Shown here piece after piece: positions 27,738-35,839 of a DNA stretch of 64,000 nt. Under the pieces are notes generated by a model, which was not told the origin of the DNA, did no database searches, and saw only the letters and a program-made list of their open reading frames with translations. The position numbers and the translations under genes are program-made. Source of the DNA: Umezawaea endophytica (GTDB lineage Bacteria; Actinomycetota; Actinomycetes; Mycobacteriales; Pseudonocardiaceae); contig NZ_JANYMP010000034.1 in the NCBI RefSeq assembly GCF_025061645.1, positions 27,102-91,101 of the forward strand, in the 5' to 3' direction. The number at the start of each line of letters is the position of its first letter. Positions within the stretch are counted from its first letter, which is position 1.

Positions 27738-30259
27738 ACGCCGGGTTCGCGGTGCGGTCCGCGCTGGTGGACGCGAGCGCCGTCACGTCCGCGGCGCTGG
27801 AGGAGCACTTCGCCCTCACCGGCGAGGACGCCGCGAGCGCGTGCCGCCGGGTCATGGCCCGTCCCCTCGACCCGGACCGCGGGCAGGGCACGAGGGTCGT
27901 GCTGGTGCACCTCGCCGACGACGTGCGGCGCCTGGTCGTGACGGCGCACGCGACCGTCATGGACGAGGAGGGCCTGCGCGAGTGGGCGCTGTGGCTCGCG
28001 GACCCCCGCGGCCCCGCCCCGGAGCCCCGGCCGCCGGTCGAGTTCGACGGGCCCCTCGCGGGGTCGGTGGAGTGGGCCAGGATCGGCCAGGAGAGCGGCA
28101 CGGGGCTGCGGGACCGGTCCCTGGAGACCGGCATGGCCCCGGTGCCGGTGCGCACGCTGGCCGCCGCCTGCGCCGTCGTCCTCTCGCGCTACACCGGGAC
28201 CACCGCGCCGCTGATCGGTCTGCCCGGCGGCACGGCGATCACCGCCACCGTGGACGAGGACGCCGCGGGCACCGAGCACGTCGCCGCCGTCCACGCACTG
28301 GAGGCGGCGCTGGCCGACCGGACGCCCACGCTGGCCGTCGGGACGCCGAAGCCCGTCGCGATCCTCGACGAGCTGGAACAGGCCCAGGCCGCTCCGGTGG
28401 TGGTCCGCCTGGACGAGGGCGGGCGCCTGCACTGCCGCTACCGCGCGGACCTCGTCGACGACGCGGCGGCGGAAGGCCTGCTGCGGTCGCTGCACGCCGT
28501 GCTGGTCGCCTTCGACCGCGACGTGGTCGTCGGCGAGATCGACCTGCTGCGCGGGGTCGACCCGGTGTCGGACGGTGGACCGCTGGCGGCCTCCGACCAC
28601 ACGATCCACGGCCTGGTCGCGGAGCGGGCGCTCGCGCACCCGGACGCCGTCGCGCTTACGTGCGGCGTGGAATCCCTGTCCTACGCCGAACTGGACGCGA
28701 CGGCGACGCGCGTGGCGTCGTGGCTGGTGACCGTCGGGGTCAAACCGGGTGACCGGGTCGGCGTGTCGCTGGTCCGCACGCCGTACCTCGTGGCCGCGCT
28801 GCTGGGCGTGCTCAAGGCGGGCGCCGCGTACGTGCCGCTCGACCCCGGCTACCCGGCGAAGCGGCTGGAGTACATGGTCGCCGACGCGGGTCTCGCCGCG
28901 GTGATCGACGGTCCGGTGTCGGCGGAGCCGGTGGCGCTGCCCGAGGTGTCGCCGGACGACGCGGCGTACGTGATCTACACGTCGGGGTCGACCGGGAAGC
29001 CCAAGGGCGTGGTGGTGGACCACCGCAACGTCGTCTCCCTGCTGGAGTCCACGAAGGACTACGACTTCGGCCCCGACGACGTCTGGACGTTCTTCCACTC
29101 CTACGCGTTCGACTTCTCGGTCTGGGAGATCTGGGGCTGCCTGGCCACCGGCGGCCGGGTCGTCGTGGTGCCGCAGGAGGTCGCCCGCGACCCGCACGAG
29201 TTCCACAATCTGCTGCGCGCGCAGTCGGTCACGGTCCTCAACCAGACGCCGTCCGCGTTCACCCAGTTGCTGGCGGTCGACCTGGCCGCCGAGGAACGGC
29301 TCTCGGTGCGGCTGCTGGTCTTCGGTGGCGAGCAGCTCGACTCCCGGATGCTGCCCGCCTGGTTCGACCGCAACCCGGAGGACCGCTGCCGGGTGGTGAA
29401 CATGTACGGCATCACCGAGACGACCGTGCACTGCACGTGGTTCCCGATCGACCGCCGCGCCGCGCTGGCTGGCAGCAAGTCGGTCGGCACGGCCATCCCC
29501 GGATGGCGGCTGCGGGTGCTCGACGCCCGCGGCCGGGCGGTCCCCGCGGGTGTCGCGGGCGAGATCGTGGTCAGCGGCGCGGGCGTGACGCGCGGCTACC
29601 TGGGCAAGCAGGAGCTGAGCGCCGAGCGGTTCCCGACAGGGCCCAACGGACGCCGCTACCGCAGCGGCGACAAGGGCAGGATGCTGGCCAACGGCGAGCT
29701 GGAGCACCTCGGCAGGCTCGACGACCAGGTCAAGATCCGCGGCCACCGGATCGAACTCGGCGAGATCAAGGCCGAGCTGCTGGCCGATCCGACGGTCGTG
29801 GCCGCCGCGGTCGTGGTCAACCGCCGCGGGGACGCGGGCGACGTGCACCTGGACGCCTACGTGGTCGGACCGGTCGACCTGGACGCGGTGCGGGACCGGC
29901 TGGTGGGCGCCCTGCCCGCGTACATGGTGCCGAGCACGGTCACCGCTGTCGGGCGGCTCCCGTTGACGGACAACGGGAAGCTCGACGTCGGGCGGCTGCC
30001 CACGCCGACGACCGAGGCGCCCGCGCCGACCGGCGTGGACACCGCCGACCAGGTCGCGCAGGTGTGGCACTCGATCCTCGGCGCGAGCGCCGGGCTGGAC
30101 GACAACCTGTTCCTGGTCGGCGGGAACTCCTTGGTGGCGGCCAGGATCGCCGCCGAGATCCGCGGCAGGCGACTGGGGGAAGTGACCGTGCAGCAGATCT
30201 ACCGCACCCCGACCATCCGCGGCCTGGCCTCGGTCCTCGCGGCGGGAGGAGTGGCGTGA
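27734..30259 (+). CDS. Stand-alone threonine-type A-T protein with a degenerate condensation-like N-terminus
   Basis: This 841-residue protein has three parts. Residues 1 to about 285 look like a shortened, worn C domain: the expected HHxxxDG is AHATVMDEEG. Residues about 290-760 form a complete A domain (YTSGSTGKPKG, RSGDKGRM, NGKLDVGRL). A T domain follows with LVGGNSLVAAR. The pocket reads D-F-W-N-V-G-M-V-H, one conservative change from the textbook threonine code. The protein can therefore charge Thr on its own T domain. Module 2 of the NRPS lacks an A domain, so trans-loading of Thr, as SyrB1 does for SyrE in syringomycin, is an attractive inference. GTG 27734 overlaps the thioesterase stop by 4 nt. 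Confidence 0.9.
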   Translation: MNAGFAVRSALVDASAVTSAALEEHFALTGEDAASACRRVMARPLDPDRGQGTRVVLVHLADDVRRLVVTAHATVMDEEGLREWALWLADPRGPAPEPRPPVEFDGPLAGSVEWARIGQESGTGLRDRSLETGMAPVPVRTLAAACAVVLSRYTGTTAPLIGLPGGTAITATVDEDAAGTEHVAAVHALEAALADRTPTLAVGTPKPVAILDELEQAQAAPVVVRLDEGGRLHCRYRADLVDDAAAEGLLRSLHAVLVAFDRDVVVGEIDLLRGVDPVSDGGPLAASDHTIHGLVAERALAHPDAVALTCGVESLSYAELDATATRVASWLVTVGVKPGDRVGVSLVRTPYLVAALLGVLKAGAAYVPLDPGYPAKRLEYMVADAGLAAVIDGPVSAEPVALPEVSPDDAAYVIYTSGSTGKPKGVVVDHRNVVSLLESTKDYDFGPDDVWTFFHSYAFDFSVWEIWGCLATGGRVVVVPQEVARDPHEFHNLLRAQSVTVLNQTPSAFTQLLAVDLAAEERLSVRLLVFGGEQLDSRMLPAWFDRNPEDRCRVVNMYGITETTVHCTWFPIDRRAALAGSKSVGTAIPGWRLRVLDARGRAVPAGVAGEIVVSGAGVTRGYLGKQELSAERFPTGPNGRRYRSGDKGRMLANGELEHLGRLDDQVKIRGHRIELGEIKAELLADPTVVAAAVVVNRRGDAGDVHLDAYVVGPVDLDAVRDRLVGALPAYMVPSTVTAVGRLPLTDNGKLDVGRLPTPTTEAPAPTGVDTADQVAQVWHSILGASAGLDDNLFLVGGNSLVAARIAAEIRGRRLGEVTVQQIYRTPTIRGLASVLAAGGVA

Positions 30260-31074
30260 GCGGCAAGCTCGTGATGATCACCGGCGCGGCCCGCGGCATC
30301 GGCCGCGCGTGCGCGACCGCGTTCGCGGCCGACGGCGCCGACCTGGTCCTGCTGGACGTCGCCCAGGACCTCCCCGGCGTGCCGTACCCGCTCGGCAGCC
30401 GCAGCCAGCTCGAGACGACCGCGGACCTCTGCCGCGACCACGGCGTGAGCGTCACGACCGAGCGGGTCGACATCCGCGACACCGCGGGCGTGGCCGCCGT
30501 GGTCGACCGGACGCTGGAGCGGCACGGCCGGATCGACGTCCTGGTCAACAACGCGGGACTGGTGTCGCCGTCGGGCAAACCGGTCCACCAGGTGACCGAC
30601 GACGACTGGCAGTTGATGATCGACGTCGACCTGACCGGCGCGTTCCGGATGATGCGGCTCGTGCTCCCCGGCATGGTCCGCCGCGGCTCCGGCGCCGTCG
30701 TCAACATCGCCTCCACCGCGGGACTGGTGGGGTACCGGCACTTCGCGGGTTACGTCGCCGCGAAGCACGGGCTGATCGGGCTGACGAAGGCCGCCGCGCT
30801 GGACTACGCACCGCACGGCGTCCGGGTCAACGCGGTCTGCCCCGGCTCCGTGAAGGACGACCCGGACCTCGAGGGCGTGATGCTCGCCGAGATCGCGCGC
30901 TGCCTGGAACTCACCGGGACCGAGCACGAGAAGACCTTCGTGGCCACCCAACCGACCAACCGCCTCGTGCGCGCCCAGGACGTCGCCGCGTCCGTGCGGT
31001 GGCTGGCGAGCGACGACGCCACCGACGTGACCGGCTCGATCGTCGCGGTCGACGGCGGCTACACCGTCCGATGA
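30256..31074 (+). CDS. SDR-family oxidoreductase, mycofactocin-coupled type
   Basis: This 272-residue short-chain dehydrogenase carries the cofactor loop TGAARGIGRA, NNAG, and the catalytic YVAAK pair. It has an insertion after the second strand (LPGVPYPLGSRSQLETTADL) that is characteristic of the actinobacterial SDR group linked to the redox carrier mycofactocin, whose members hold NAD tightly. It overlaps the A-T gene by 4 nt (GTGA), so it likely acts on the same intermediate: possible roles are oxidation of a Thr or hydroxy-Asp side chain, or a reductive step on the acyl chain. The substrate is unknown. No mycofactocin synthesis genes are in the window. Confidence 0.85.
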   Translation: MSGKLVMITGAARGIGRACATAFAADGADLVLLDVAQDLPGVPYPLGSRSQLETTADLCRDHGVSVTTERVDIRDTAGVAAVVDRTLERHGRIDVLVNNAGLVSPSGKPVHQVTDDDWQLMIDVDLTGAFRMMRLVLPGMVRRGSGAVVNIASTAGLVGYRHFAGYVAAKHGLIGLTKAAALDYAPHGVRVNAVCPGSVKDDPDLEGVMLAEIARCLELTGTEHEKTFVATQPTNRLVRAQDVAASVRWLASDDATDVTGSIVAVDGGYTVR

Positions 31075-31087
31075 GGAGGACTTTCCC

Positions 31088-31288
31088 ATGACGAACCCGT
31101 TCGACGACGAGGACATCACCTACCGGGTGCTGGTCAACGACGAGGGCCAGTACTGCATCTGGCCCGACTTCGTCGCCGTGCCCGCAGGCTGGACCACCGT
31201 GCACGGCCCCGGTACCCGGAAGGCGGCCGTCGAGTACGTCGAGGAGCACTGGACCGACATGCGGCCCAGCAGCCTCGTCCTGCACTGA
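31088..31288 (+). CDS. MbtH-like protein
   Basis: This 66-residue protein has the MbtH hallmarks NDEGQYCIWPDFVAVPAGW and a C-terminal EEHWTDMRPSSL. MbtH proteins bind A domains and are often needed for their solubility and activity. It follows the SDR by 13 nt with GAGGA at its ribosome site. In this cluster it could serve A1, A2, A3 and the free Thr A domain. Confidence 0.97.
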   Translation: MTNPFDDEDITYRVLVNDEGQYCIWPDFVAVPAGWTTVHGPGTRKAAVEYVEEHWTDMRPSSLVLH

Positions 31289-31329
31289 CCACTACCGAAA
31301 CCCAGCACCACCAACCGAAGGAGCACGTC

Positions 31330-31605
31330 GTGAGCACCGAGAACATCACCACCACCGCCGCCATCAGCCCCGAGCAGGCCGAGCGGATCAAGAGGGTCGT
31401 CTGCGAGATCCTGGAGATCGGCGAGGACGAGGTCACCGAGACCAGCCTCTTCATCGAGGACCACGAGGCCGACTCGCTGCGGGCGATCGAGATCCTCGCC
31501 TCGCTGGAGAAGGAGTTCGGCGTCGTCATCGACCAGGCCGAGCTGCCCAAGATGGTCAACCTGCGCGGCGTCCACCTGGTCACGGCCGACGCGGCCGGTT
31601 GGTGA
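31330..31605 (+). CDS. Acyl carrier protein of the type II PKS set
   Basis: This 91-residue carrier protein has the phosphopantetheine site at Ser49 in EADSLRAIEI. The usual DSL motif is kept and helix II is acidic, as in ACPs that partner free-standing ketosynthases. It sits immediately before the KS gene (4-nt gap) and should carry the growing acyl chain, then deliver it to the first C domain of the NRPS. GTG 31330 follows GAAGGAG. Confidence 0.92.
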   Translation: MSTENITTTAAISPEQAERIKRVVCEILEIGEDEVTETSLFIEDHEADSLRAIEILASLEKEFGVVIDQAELPKMVNLRGVHLVTADAAGW

Positions 31606-31609
31606 CGGC

Positions 31610-32836
31610 GTGGCGCAACGAGTGGTCCTGACCGGGCTCGGCGTGGTGTCGAGCATCGGCTTCGGTCCCCAGGAGTTCGCCGCGGGTCTGCGGGCGGGCA
31701 GGAGCGGTGCCAGGCCGATCAGCGTGTTCGACACCACCGGGTTCGAGTACGCGAACGGCTGCGAGGTCGTCGGGTTCGACCCGACCGAGTGGTTGCGCGT
31801 CACCGATCCGGCCGACCTCGGCCGGGCCAGCCAGTTCTCCGTCGCGGCGGCCAGGATGGCCGTCCGCGACGCGGGGCTGGAGGAGTCGGAGCTGGCGGGC
31901 AAGAGGGGACTGGTGTCCGTCGGCACGACCGACGGCGAGGCGGTCGACCTGGAAGCGCTGCTGGAGACGTCGCTGAACAGCGGCTCCGCGGCGATGGACG
32001 GCCAGACGGCCAGGCGGGTCCCCGCGACCATGCTCTCCCTGGCCATCGCCAGGGAACTGGGGCTGTCCAACGTCAGCGCCTACACCATCGCCACGGCCTG
32101 CTCGGCGGGCAACTACGCGATCGGCGACGGGTTCGACGCGGTCCGCTCCGGCGAGGTCGAGTTCGCCCTGTGCGGCGGCGCGGACGCCATGTGCCGCAAG
32201 ACGTTCGCCGGGTTCTACCGGCTCGGCACGATCGCGCCGGACTGCTGCCGCCCGTTCGACGCCGACCGCAAGGGCATCCTCACCGGCGAGGGCGCGGGCC
32301 TGCTCGTGCTGGAGAGCCTCGACTCGGCGCGGGCGCGCGGCGCCCGGATCTACGCCGAGGTGCTCGGCTACGGCCTGAACTGCGACGCCTACCACCAGGT
32401 GGCGCCGAACCAGGAGAGCATCCAGCGGTGCATGAGGCTCGCGCTGGAGGACGCCGGGGTCAAGCCGCACGAGGTCGACCTGATCTCGGCGCACGGCACC
32501 GGGACGCAGGCGAACGACGTCACCGAGACCAGGGCCATCCGCGGGCTCTACGGCGACCAGCCGCCGCGGACGATCTCGGTCAAGTCGATGCTGGGGCACA
32601 CCATGGGCGCGGCGAGCGCGCTGGGCGCCATCGCCTGCGCGCTGGCGATCACCCACGGGTTCATCCCGCCGACGATCAACCACCGCAGCTCCGACCCCGA
32701 GTGCGAGATCGACTGCGTGCCGAACGAGTCCATCGAGGCGGACCTGCGGGTGGTGCAGAACAACGGGTTGGCGTTCGGCGGCAACAACGCGAGCCTGATC
32801 CTCGGCAAGTACTCGGAGAAGGAGCTGGTGTCATGA
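31610..32836 (+). CDS. Beta-ketoacyl-ACP synthase (catalytic KS)
   Basis: This 408-residue FabF-type ketosynthase has a full catalytic triad: C164 (TACSAGN), H295 (AHGTGT) and H330 (KSMLGHTMGA, with K325). It performs decarboxylative chain extension on an ACP. Together with the KS-like partner encoded next (ATGA overlap), it resembles the KS/chain-length-factor pairs of type II systems that make short polyenes, such as aryl polyenes, ishigamide and cinnamoyl-lipid starters. No acyltransferase gene is present, so malonyl supply must come from primary metabolism. Confidence 0.93.
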   Translation: MAQRVVLTGLGVVSSIGFGPQEFAAGLRAGRSGARPISVFDTTGFEYANGCEVVGFDPTEWLRVTDPADLGRASQFSVAAARMAVRDAGLEESELAGKRGLVSVGTTDGEAVDLEALLETSLNSGSAAMDGQTARRVPATMLSLAIARELGLSNVSAYTIATACSAGNYAIGDGFDAVRSGEVEFALCGGADAMCRKTFAGFYRLGTIAPDCCRPFDADRKGILTGEGAGLLVLESLDSARARGARIYAEVLGYGLNCDAYHQVAPNQESIQRCMRLALEDAGVKPHEVDLISAHGTGTQANDVTETRAIRGLYGDQPPRTISVKSMLGHTMGAASALGAIACALAITHGFIPPTINHRSSDPECEIDCVPNESIEADLRVVQNNGLAFGGNNASLILGKYSEKELVS

Positions 32837-33930
32837 CCACCGAGCCCCGCCTGGTGATCACGGCCTGGTCGGCGGTGTCGCCGTACGGCATCGGCCGCGA
32901 GTCCTTCGTGGACGGCATCGCGTCGAGCACGTCGACGGTGACCGAGCTGGACCAGGACCTGTGGCAGGGCCCGACCAGCCGCGGGTGCCTGGTGCCCGGC
33001 TTCGACATCAGGGAGGTGCTCGGCGCCAAGGGGACGCGCAAGATGGACCGGGTCACCGCGCTGGTCGTCAGCACCGTGGGGCAGCTCCTCGCGGACGGCG
33101 GGATCAGCACGGGCGAGGACACCGCGCTGGTGCTCGGCTCCACGATGGGCAGCGCGCAGTCCATCATGGACTTCACGAAGGACGTGCTGGTGCGGGAACT
33201 CCCGTACCTCGTCGACCCGGCGAAGATGCCGAACTCGGTGATGAACTGCGCCGCGGGCGCGTGCGCCATCTGGCACGGCCTCAAGGGGCCCAACACGACC
33301 CTGGCCGGTGGCCAGGCCGCGGGTCTCATGGCGCTCGACTACGCGCGGCGGCTGCTGATCCACGACCGGGCGGCCAAGGTGCTGGTCGGCGCGGCGGAGG
33401 AGTACTCGACCGAGCGCGCCTGGCTGGACCGGCACTCGTGGCCCGCCGAGACGCCGGACCGCGTGCTCGGCGAGGGCTGCGCGGTGCTGCTGGTCGAGAC
33501 GGCCGACCAGGCGGCGCTGACAGGCGGCAGGACGCCGCTGGCCGAGGTGCTGGCCACCGAGTCCAGGGTCTACCTGGAGGGCGACCCGACGAAGGTGCTG
33601 ATCGCCTGCGTCCAGTCCGTCCTCGCCAGGGCGGGTGTGCGGGCCGATGAGGTGTGGGCGGCCGTCCCGTCCTCGGTCGGTGACCGCGGTCGGCTCGAAT
33701 CCGGTGTGGTGCGGTCGTTGTTCGGTGCCGAGGTCGTCGACCGGGTCCCCACCGGCGACGTGCTCGGGGACACGGGCGCGGCCAGCGCCGCGCTGCGGAT
33801 CGCGGCGGTGCTCAGCGTCGCGGAGCACTCGCCGGAGGCGGCGGGCAGGGTCGCGCTGGTGACCTCGGCCGACCGCTACGGCACGGTCGCCTGCTCGCTG
33901 CTGCGGCTGGCCGACCCGGCGTCGTCGTGA
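32833..33930 (+). CDS. Ketosynthase-like partner (chain-length-factor-like), catalytic histidines lost
   Basis: This 365-residue thiolase-fold protein has the KS N-terminal pattern but is shorter. A Cys is retained at 139 (NCAAGA), yet the HGTGT block is replaced by AVPSSVGDRG and the second His block reads LGDTGAAS with D313 in place of His. It therefore cannot be a normal ketosynthase and most likely forms a heterodimer with the KS, setting chain length. The retained Cys differs from classical chain-length factors, where Gln is usual. ATG 32833 overlaps the KS stop by 4 nt. Confidence 0.85.
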   Translation: MTTEPRLVITAWSAVSPYGIGRESFVDGIASSTSTVTELDQDLWQGPTSRGCLVPGFDIREVLGAKGTRKMDRVTALVVSTVGQLLADGGISTGEDTALVLGSTMGSAQSIMDFTKDVLVRELPYLVDPAKMPNSVMNCAAGACAIWHGLKGPNTTLAGGQAAGLMALDYARRLLIHDRAAKVLVGAAEEYSTERAWLDRHSWPAETPDRVLGEGCAVLLVETADQAALTGGRTPLAEVLATESRVYLEGDPTKVLIACVQSVLARAGVRADEVWAAVPSSVGDRGRLESGVVRSLFGAEVVDRVPTGDVLGDTGAASAALRIAAVLSVAEHSPEAAGRVALVTSADRYGTVACSLLRLADPASS

Positions 33931-34232
33931 CGTCTCCGCACGACGACGTCCCGCGGGCGGCCCCCGCCGTCCGCGGGTCCACCGCGGTCCTCGCCCCCGG
34001 TTCGGCGACCCCGCCGCCGTCGGGGTGGCGCTCCGGTGGGATCAGCTCCGTGGGCGACGTCGGGGAATCGGCCGTCGCCCACGGGGTGGCCGCCGCGCCG
34101 CGGGACGAGGCGCTCGACCGCGCAGAGGCACCGGGAGACCGGCCGGAGCCGTCGTGCGGCGCTCGGCGGAACCCGCTCCGAGCACCAACAGCAGTGAGAG
34201 GATCACGATGTCCACAACCGTCTCCCCGGTGA
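33927..34232 (+). CDS. Doubtful small ORF in the KS-like/dehydratase gap
   Basis: A GTG at 33927 overlaps the KS-like stop in the same GTGA arrangement used elsewhere in the operon and opens a 101-residue frame rich in Pro, Ala and Gly. Third-position GC is high for the first about 75 codons and then falls. The frame runs 25 nt into the next gene. No family resemblance, hydrophobic core or motif is visible. It may be a decayed gene or chance; the 277-nt gap is the longest inside the operon. Confidence 0.22.
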   Translation: MTSPHDDVPRAAPAVRGSTAVLAPGSATPPPSGWRSGGISSVGDVGESAVAHGVAAAPRDEALDRAEAPGDRPEPSCGARRNPLRAPTAVRGSRCPQPSPR

Positions 34233-34615
34233 GCACCGCGATACGGGTGGTCCGCCCGCCCTCGATGTGCCCCGACGCCAAGGCGTGGTGCGGGACCGCC
34301 GTCGTCGGGATCGGGGCTGACGAACCGGTGTTCGCGGGCCACTACCCCGGATTCCCGATCTTCCCCGGCATGTGCGTGGTCGAGCACGTGCACCAGGCGG
34401 GTCTCCTGATCGCCCCGCACGACGCGGGGGGCCTGGTCATGTCGGCGATGGAGTCGGTCCGGTTCCTCGCCCCGGTGTTCCCCGGCGACGAGCTGCGGAT
34501 GGAGCTGGAGTGGCGGCGGGAAGGCCACGACTGGCGGCTGACCGGCCGCGCCTCGACCGCCTCGGGTGACGTCGCGGCGGTCCGGACGCGCTACCGGCTG
34601 GACGGTGCCTGGTGA
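34208..34615 (+). CDS. Hotdog-fold 3-hydroxyacyl-ACP dehydratase (FabZ-like), catalytic subunit candidate
   Basis: This 135-residue single-hotdog protein has the FabZ signature FAGHYPGFPIFPGMCVVEH: His in GHYPG and Glu in VVEH are the catalytic pair that dehydrates 3-hydroxyacyl-ACP to enoyl-ACP. With no enoyl reductase in the set, repeated KS/KR/DH cycles would leave conjugated double bonds. It is coupled by GTGA overlap to a second hotdog gene, suggesting a heterodimeric dehydratase as in other polyene type II systems. Confidence 0.87.
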   Translation: MSTTVSPVSTAIRVVRPPSMCPDAKAWCGTAVVGIGADEPVFAGHYPGFPIFPGMCVVEHVHQAGLLIAPHDAGGLVMSAMESVRFLAPVFPGDELRMELEWRREGHDWRLTGRASTASGDVAAVRTRYRLDGAW

Positions 34616-35079
34616 ACGGCGTCGTCGTGGAACCTCGGGAGGTGCTCCCGCACCGCTACCCGATGCTGCTGGTGGACAGGGTCGTCGGCGTGGTGCCGGG
34701 CGACTGGGCCACCGCCGTCAAGGTGATCAGCCGCAACGAACCCTGGTACGCCGACTCGGGCGACCGGCAGGCGTACCCGGAGGTGCTGCTCGTCGAGTCG
34801 TGGGCGCAGACCGCCGGGATCGCGATCGGCGCGGACAGCCCGAACCCGGACGTGCTGTCGGGCTCGGTGATGCTCTTCGGCTCGCTGTCCACTGTGGAGT
34901 TCCACCGGCGCGTGCTGCCGGGGGACGTGCTGGAGCACCGGGTCCGCGTGGTCAAGGCGGTCGGCGACACGGTCATCTTCGAGGGGGAGTGCGTGCGGCA
35001 GGGGGAAACCGTGTTCACCGTGTCCAGGATGGTCGTCACCTTCCGGCCCGCCGGGAGTCTGAAGAGCGGAGCGAAGTGA
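34612..35079 (+). CDS. Second hotdog-fold dehydratase-like subunit lacking the catalytic His
   Basis: This 155-residue FabZ/FabA-like protein has PHRYPMLLVDRV near the N-terminus and LLVESWAQTAG, which keeps the helix Glu. The expected GHFPG is replaced by a stretch reading ADSGDRQAYPE, so the catalytic His is missing. A likely role is partner of the intact hotdog protein encoded just upstream, each subunit supplying part of the active site or tunnel. GTG 34612 overlaps the previous stop, and its own stop overlaps the ketoreductase start by one base. Confidence 0.83.
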   Translation: MNGVVVEPREVLPHRYPMLLVDRVVGVVPGDWATAVKVISRNEPWYADSGDRQAYPEVLLVESWAQTAGIAIGADSPNPDVLSGSVMLFGSLSTVEFHRRVLPGDVLEHRVRVVKAVGDTVIFEGECVRQGETVFTVSRMVVTFRPAGSLKSGAK

Positions 35080-35825
35080 TGGAGCACGAAGGAAGAGGGG
35101 TCGCCCTGGTCAGCGGCGGCTCGCGCGGGATCGGCCGCGCGGCGGTCCTCCGGCTCGCCGCGGACGGGTTCAACGTGGCGTTCTGCTACCGGTCGGCCGG
35201 GGAAACGGCGCGGCTGCTGGAGAAGGAGGTCGCCGAACTCGGCGTGCGGGTGCGGTCCGACCAGGTCGACGTGACCGACGCGGGCTCGGTCCGCGGCTGG
35301 GTCAGCGAGGTGGAGAAGGACTTCGGGCCGGTCGAGCTCGCGGTCACCTCCGCCGGTATCACCAGGGACAACCCGCTCGCGCTGATGTCGGACGCCGACT
35401 GGCACGCGGTCCTCGACACCAACCTCGACGGCGTCTACCACGTCTGCCGCGCCGTCGTGTTCGGCATGATGAAGCGCAAGCGTGGCTCGATCGTCAACGT
35501 CTCGTCGGTGTCGGGCGTGCACGGCAACCCCACGCAGACCAACTACTCGGCGTCCAAGGCCGGGATCATCGGCTTCACCAAGGCGCTGGCGAAAGAGGTC
35601 GGCAAGTACGGCGTCCGCGCCAACGTGGTGGCGCCCGGCCTCATCGAGACGGACATGACCGCGGGCGTCGGCGAGCAGGCGATGGCCAGGATGCTCGGCT
35701 CGGTCCCCCTCGGCAGGCTCGGCAGGGCCGACGAGGTCGCCCACCTGATCTCCTACCTGGCGTCGCGCGACGCCGGGTACGTCACCGGCTCGGTCTTCCA
35801 GATCGACGGCGGCATCACCATCTGA
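35079..35825 (+). CDS. 3-oxoacyl-ACP reductase (FabG-like)
   Basis: This 248-residue classical SDR has SGGSRGIGRA (NADPH loop), SAGITRDN, VSSVSG with the catalytic Ser, and the NYSASK Tyr/Lys pair, ending QIDGGITI, all FabG-like. It would reduce the beta-keto group after each extension. Position between the dehydratases and the isomerase-like gene supports a dedicated role in the type II acyl chain rather than housekeeping fatty acid synthesis. ATG 35079 shares one base with the previous stop (TGATG). Confidence 0.92.
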   Translation: MEHEGRGVALVSGGSRGIGRAAVLRLAADGFNVAFCYRSAGETARLLEKEVAELGVRVRSDQVDVTDAGSVRGWVSEVEKDFGPVELAVTSAGITRDNPLALMSDADWHAVLDTNLDGVYHVCRAVVFGMMKRKRGSIVNVSSVSGVHGNPTQTNYSASKAGIIGFTKALAKEVGKYGVRANVVAPGLIETDMTAGVGEQAMARMLGSVPLGRLGRADEVAHLISYLASRDAGYVTGSVFQIDGGITI

Positions 35826-35839
35826 CCCGGAGGACCACT

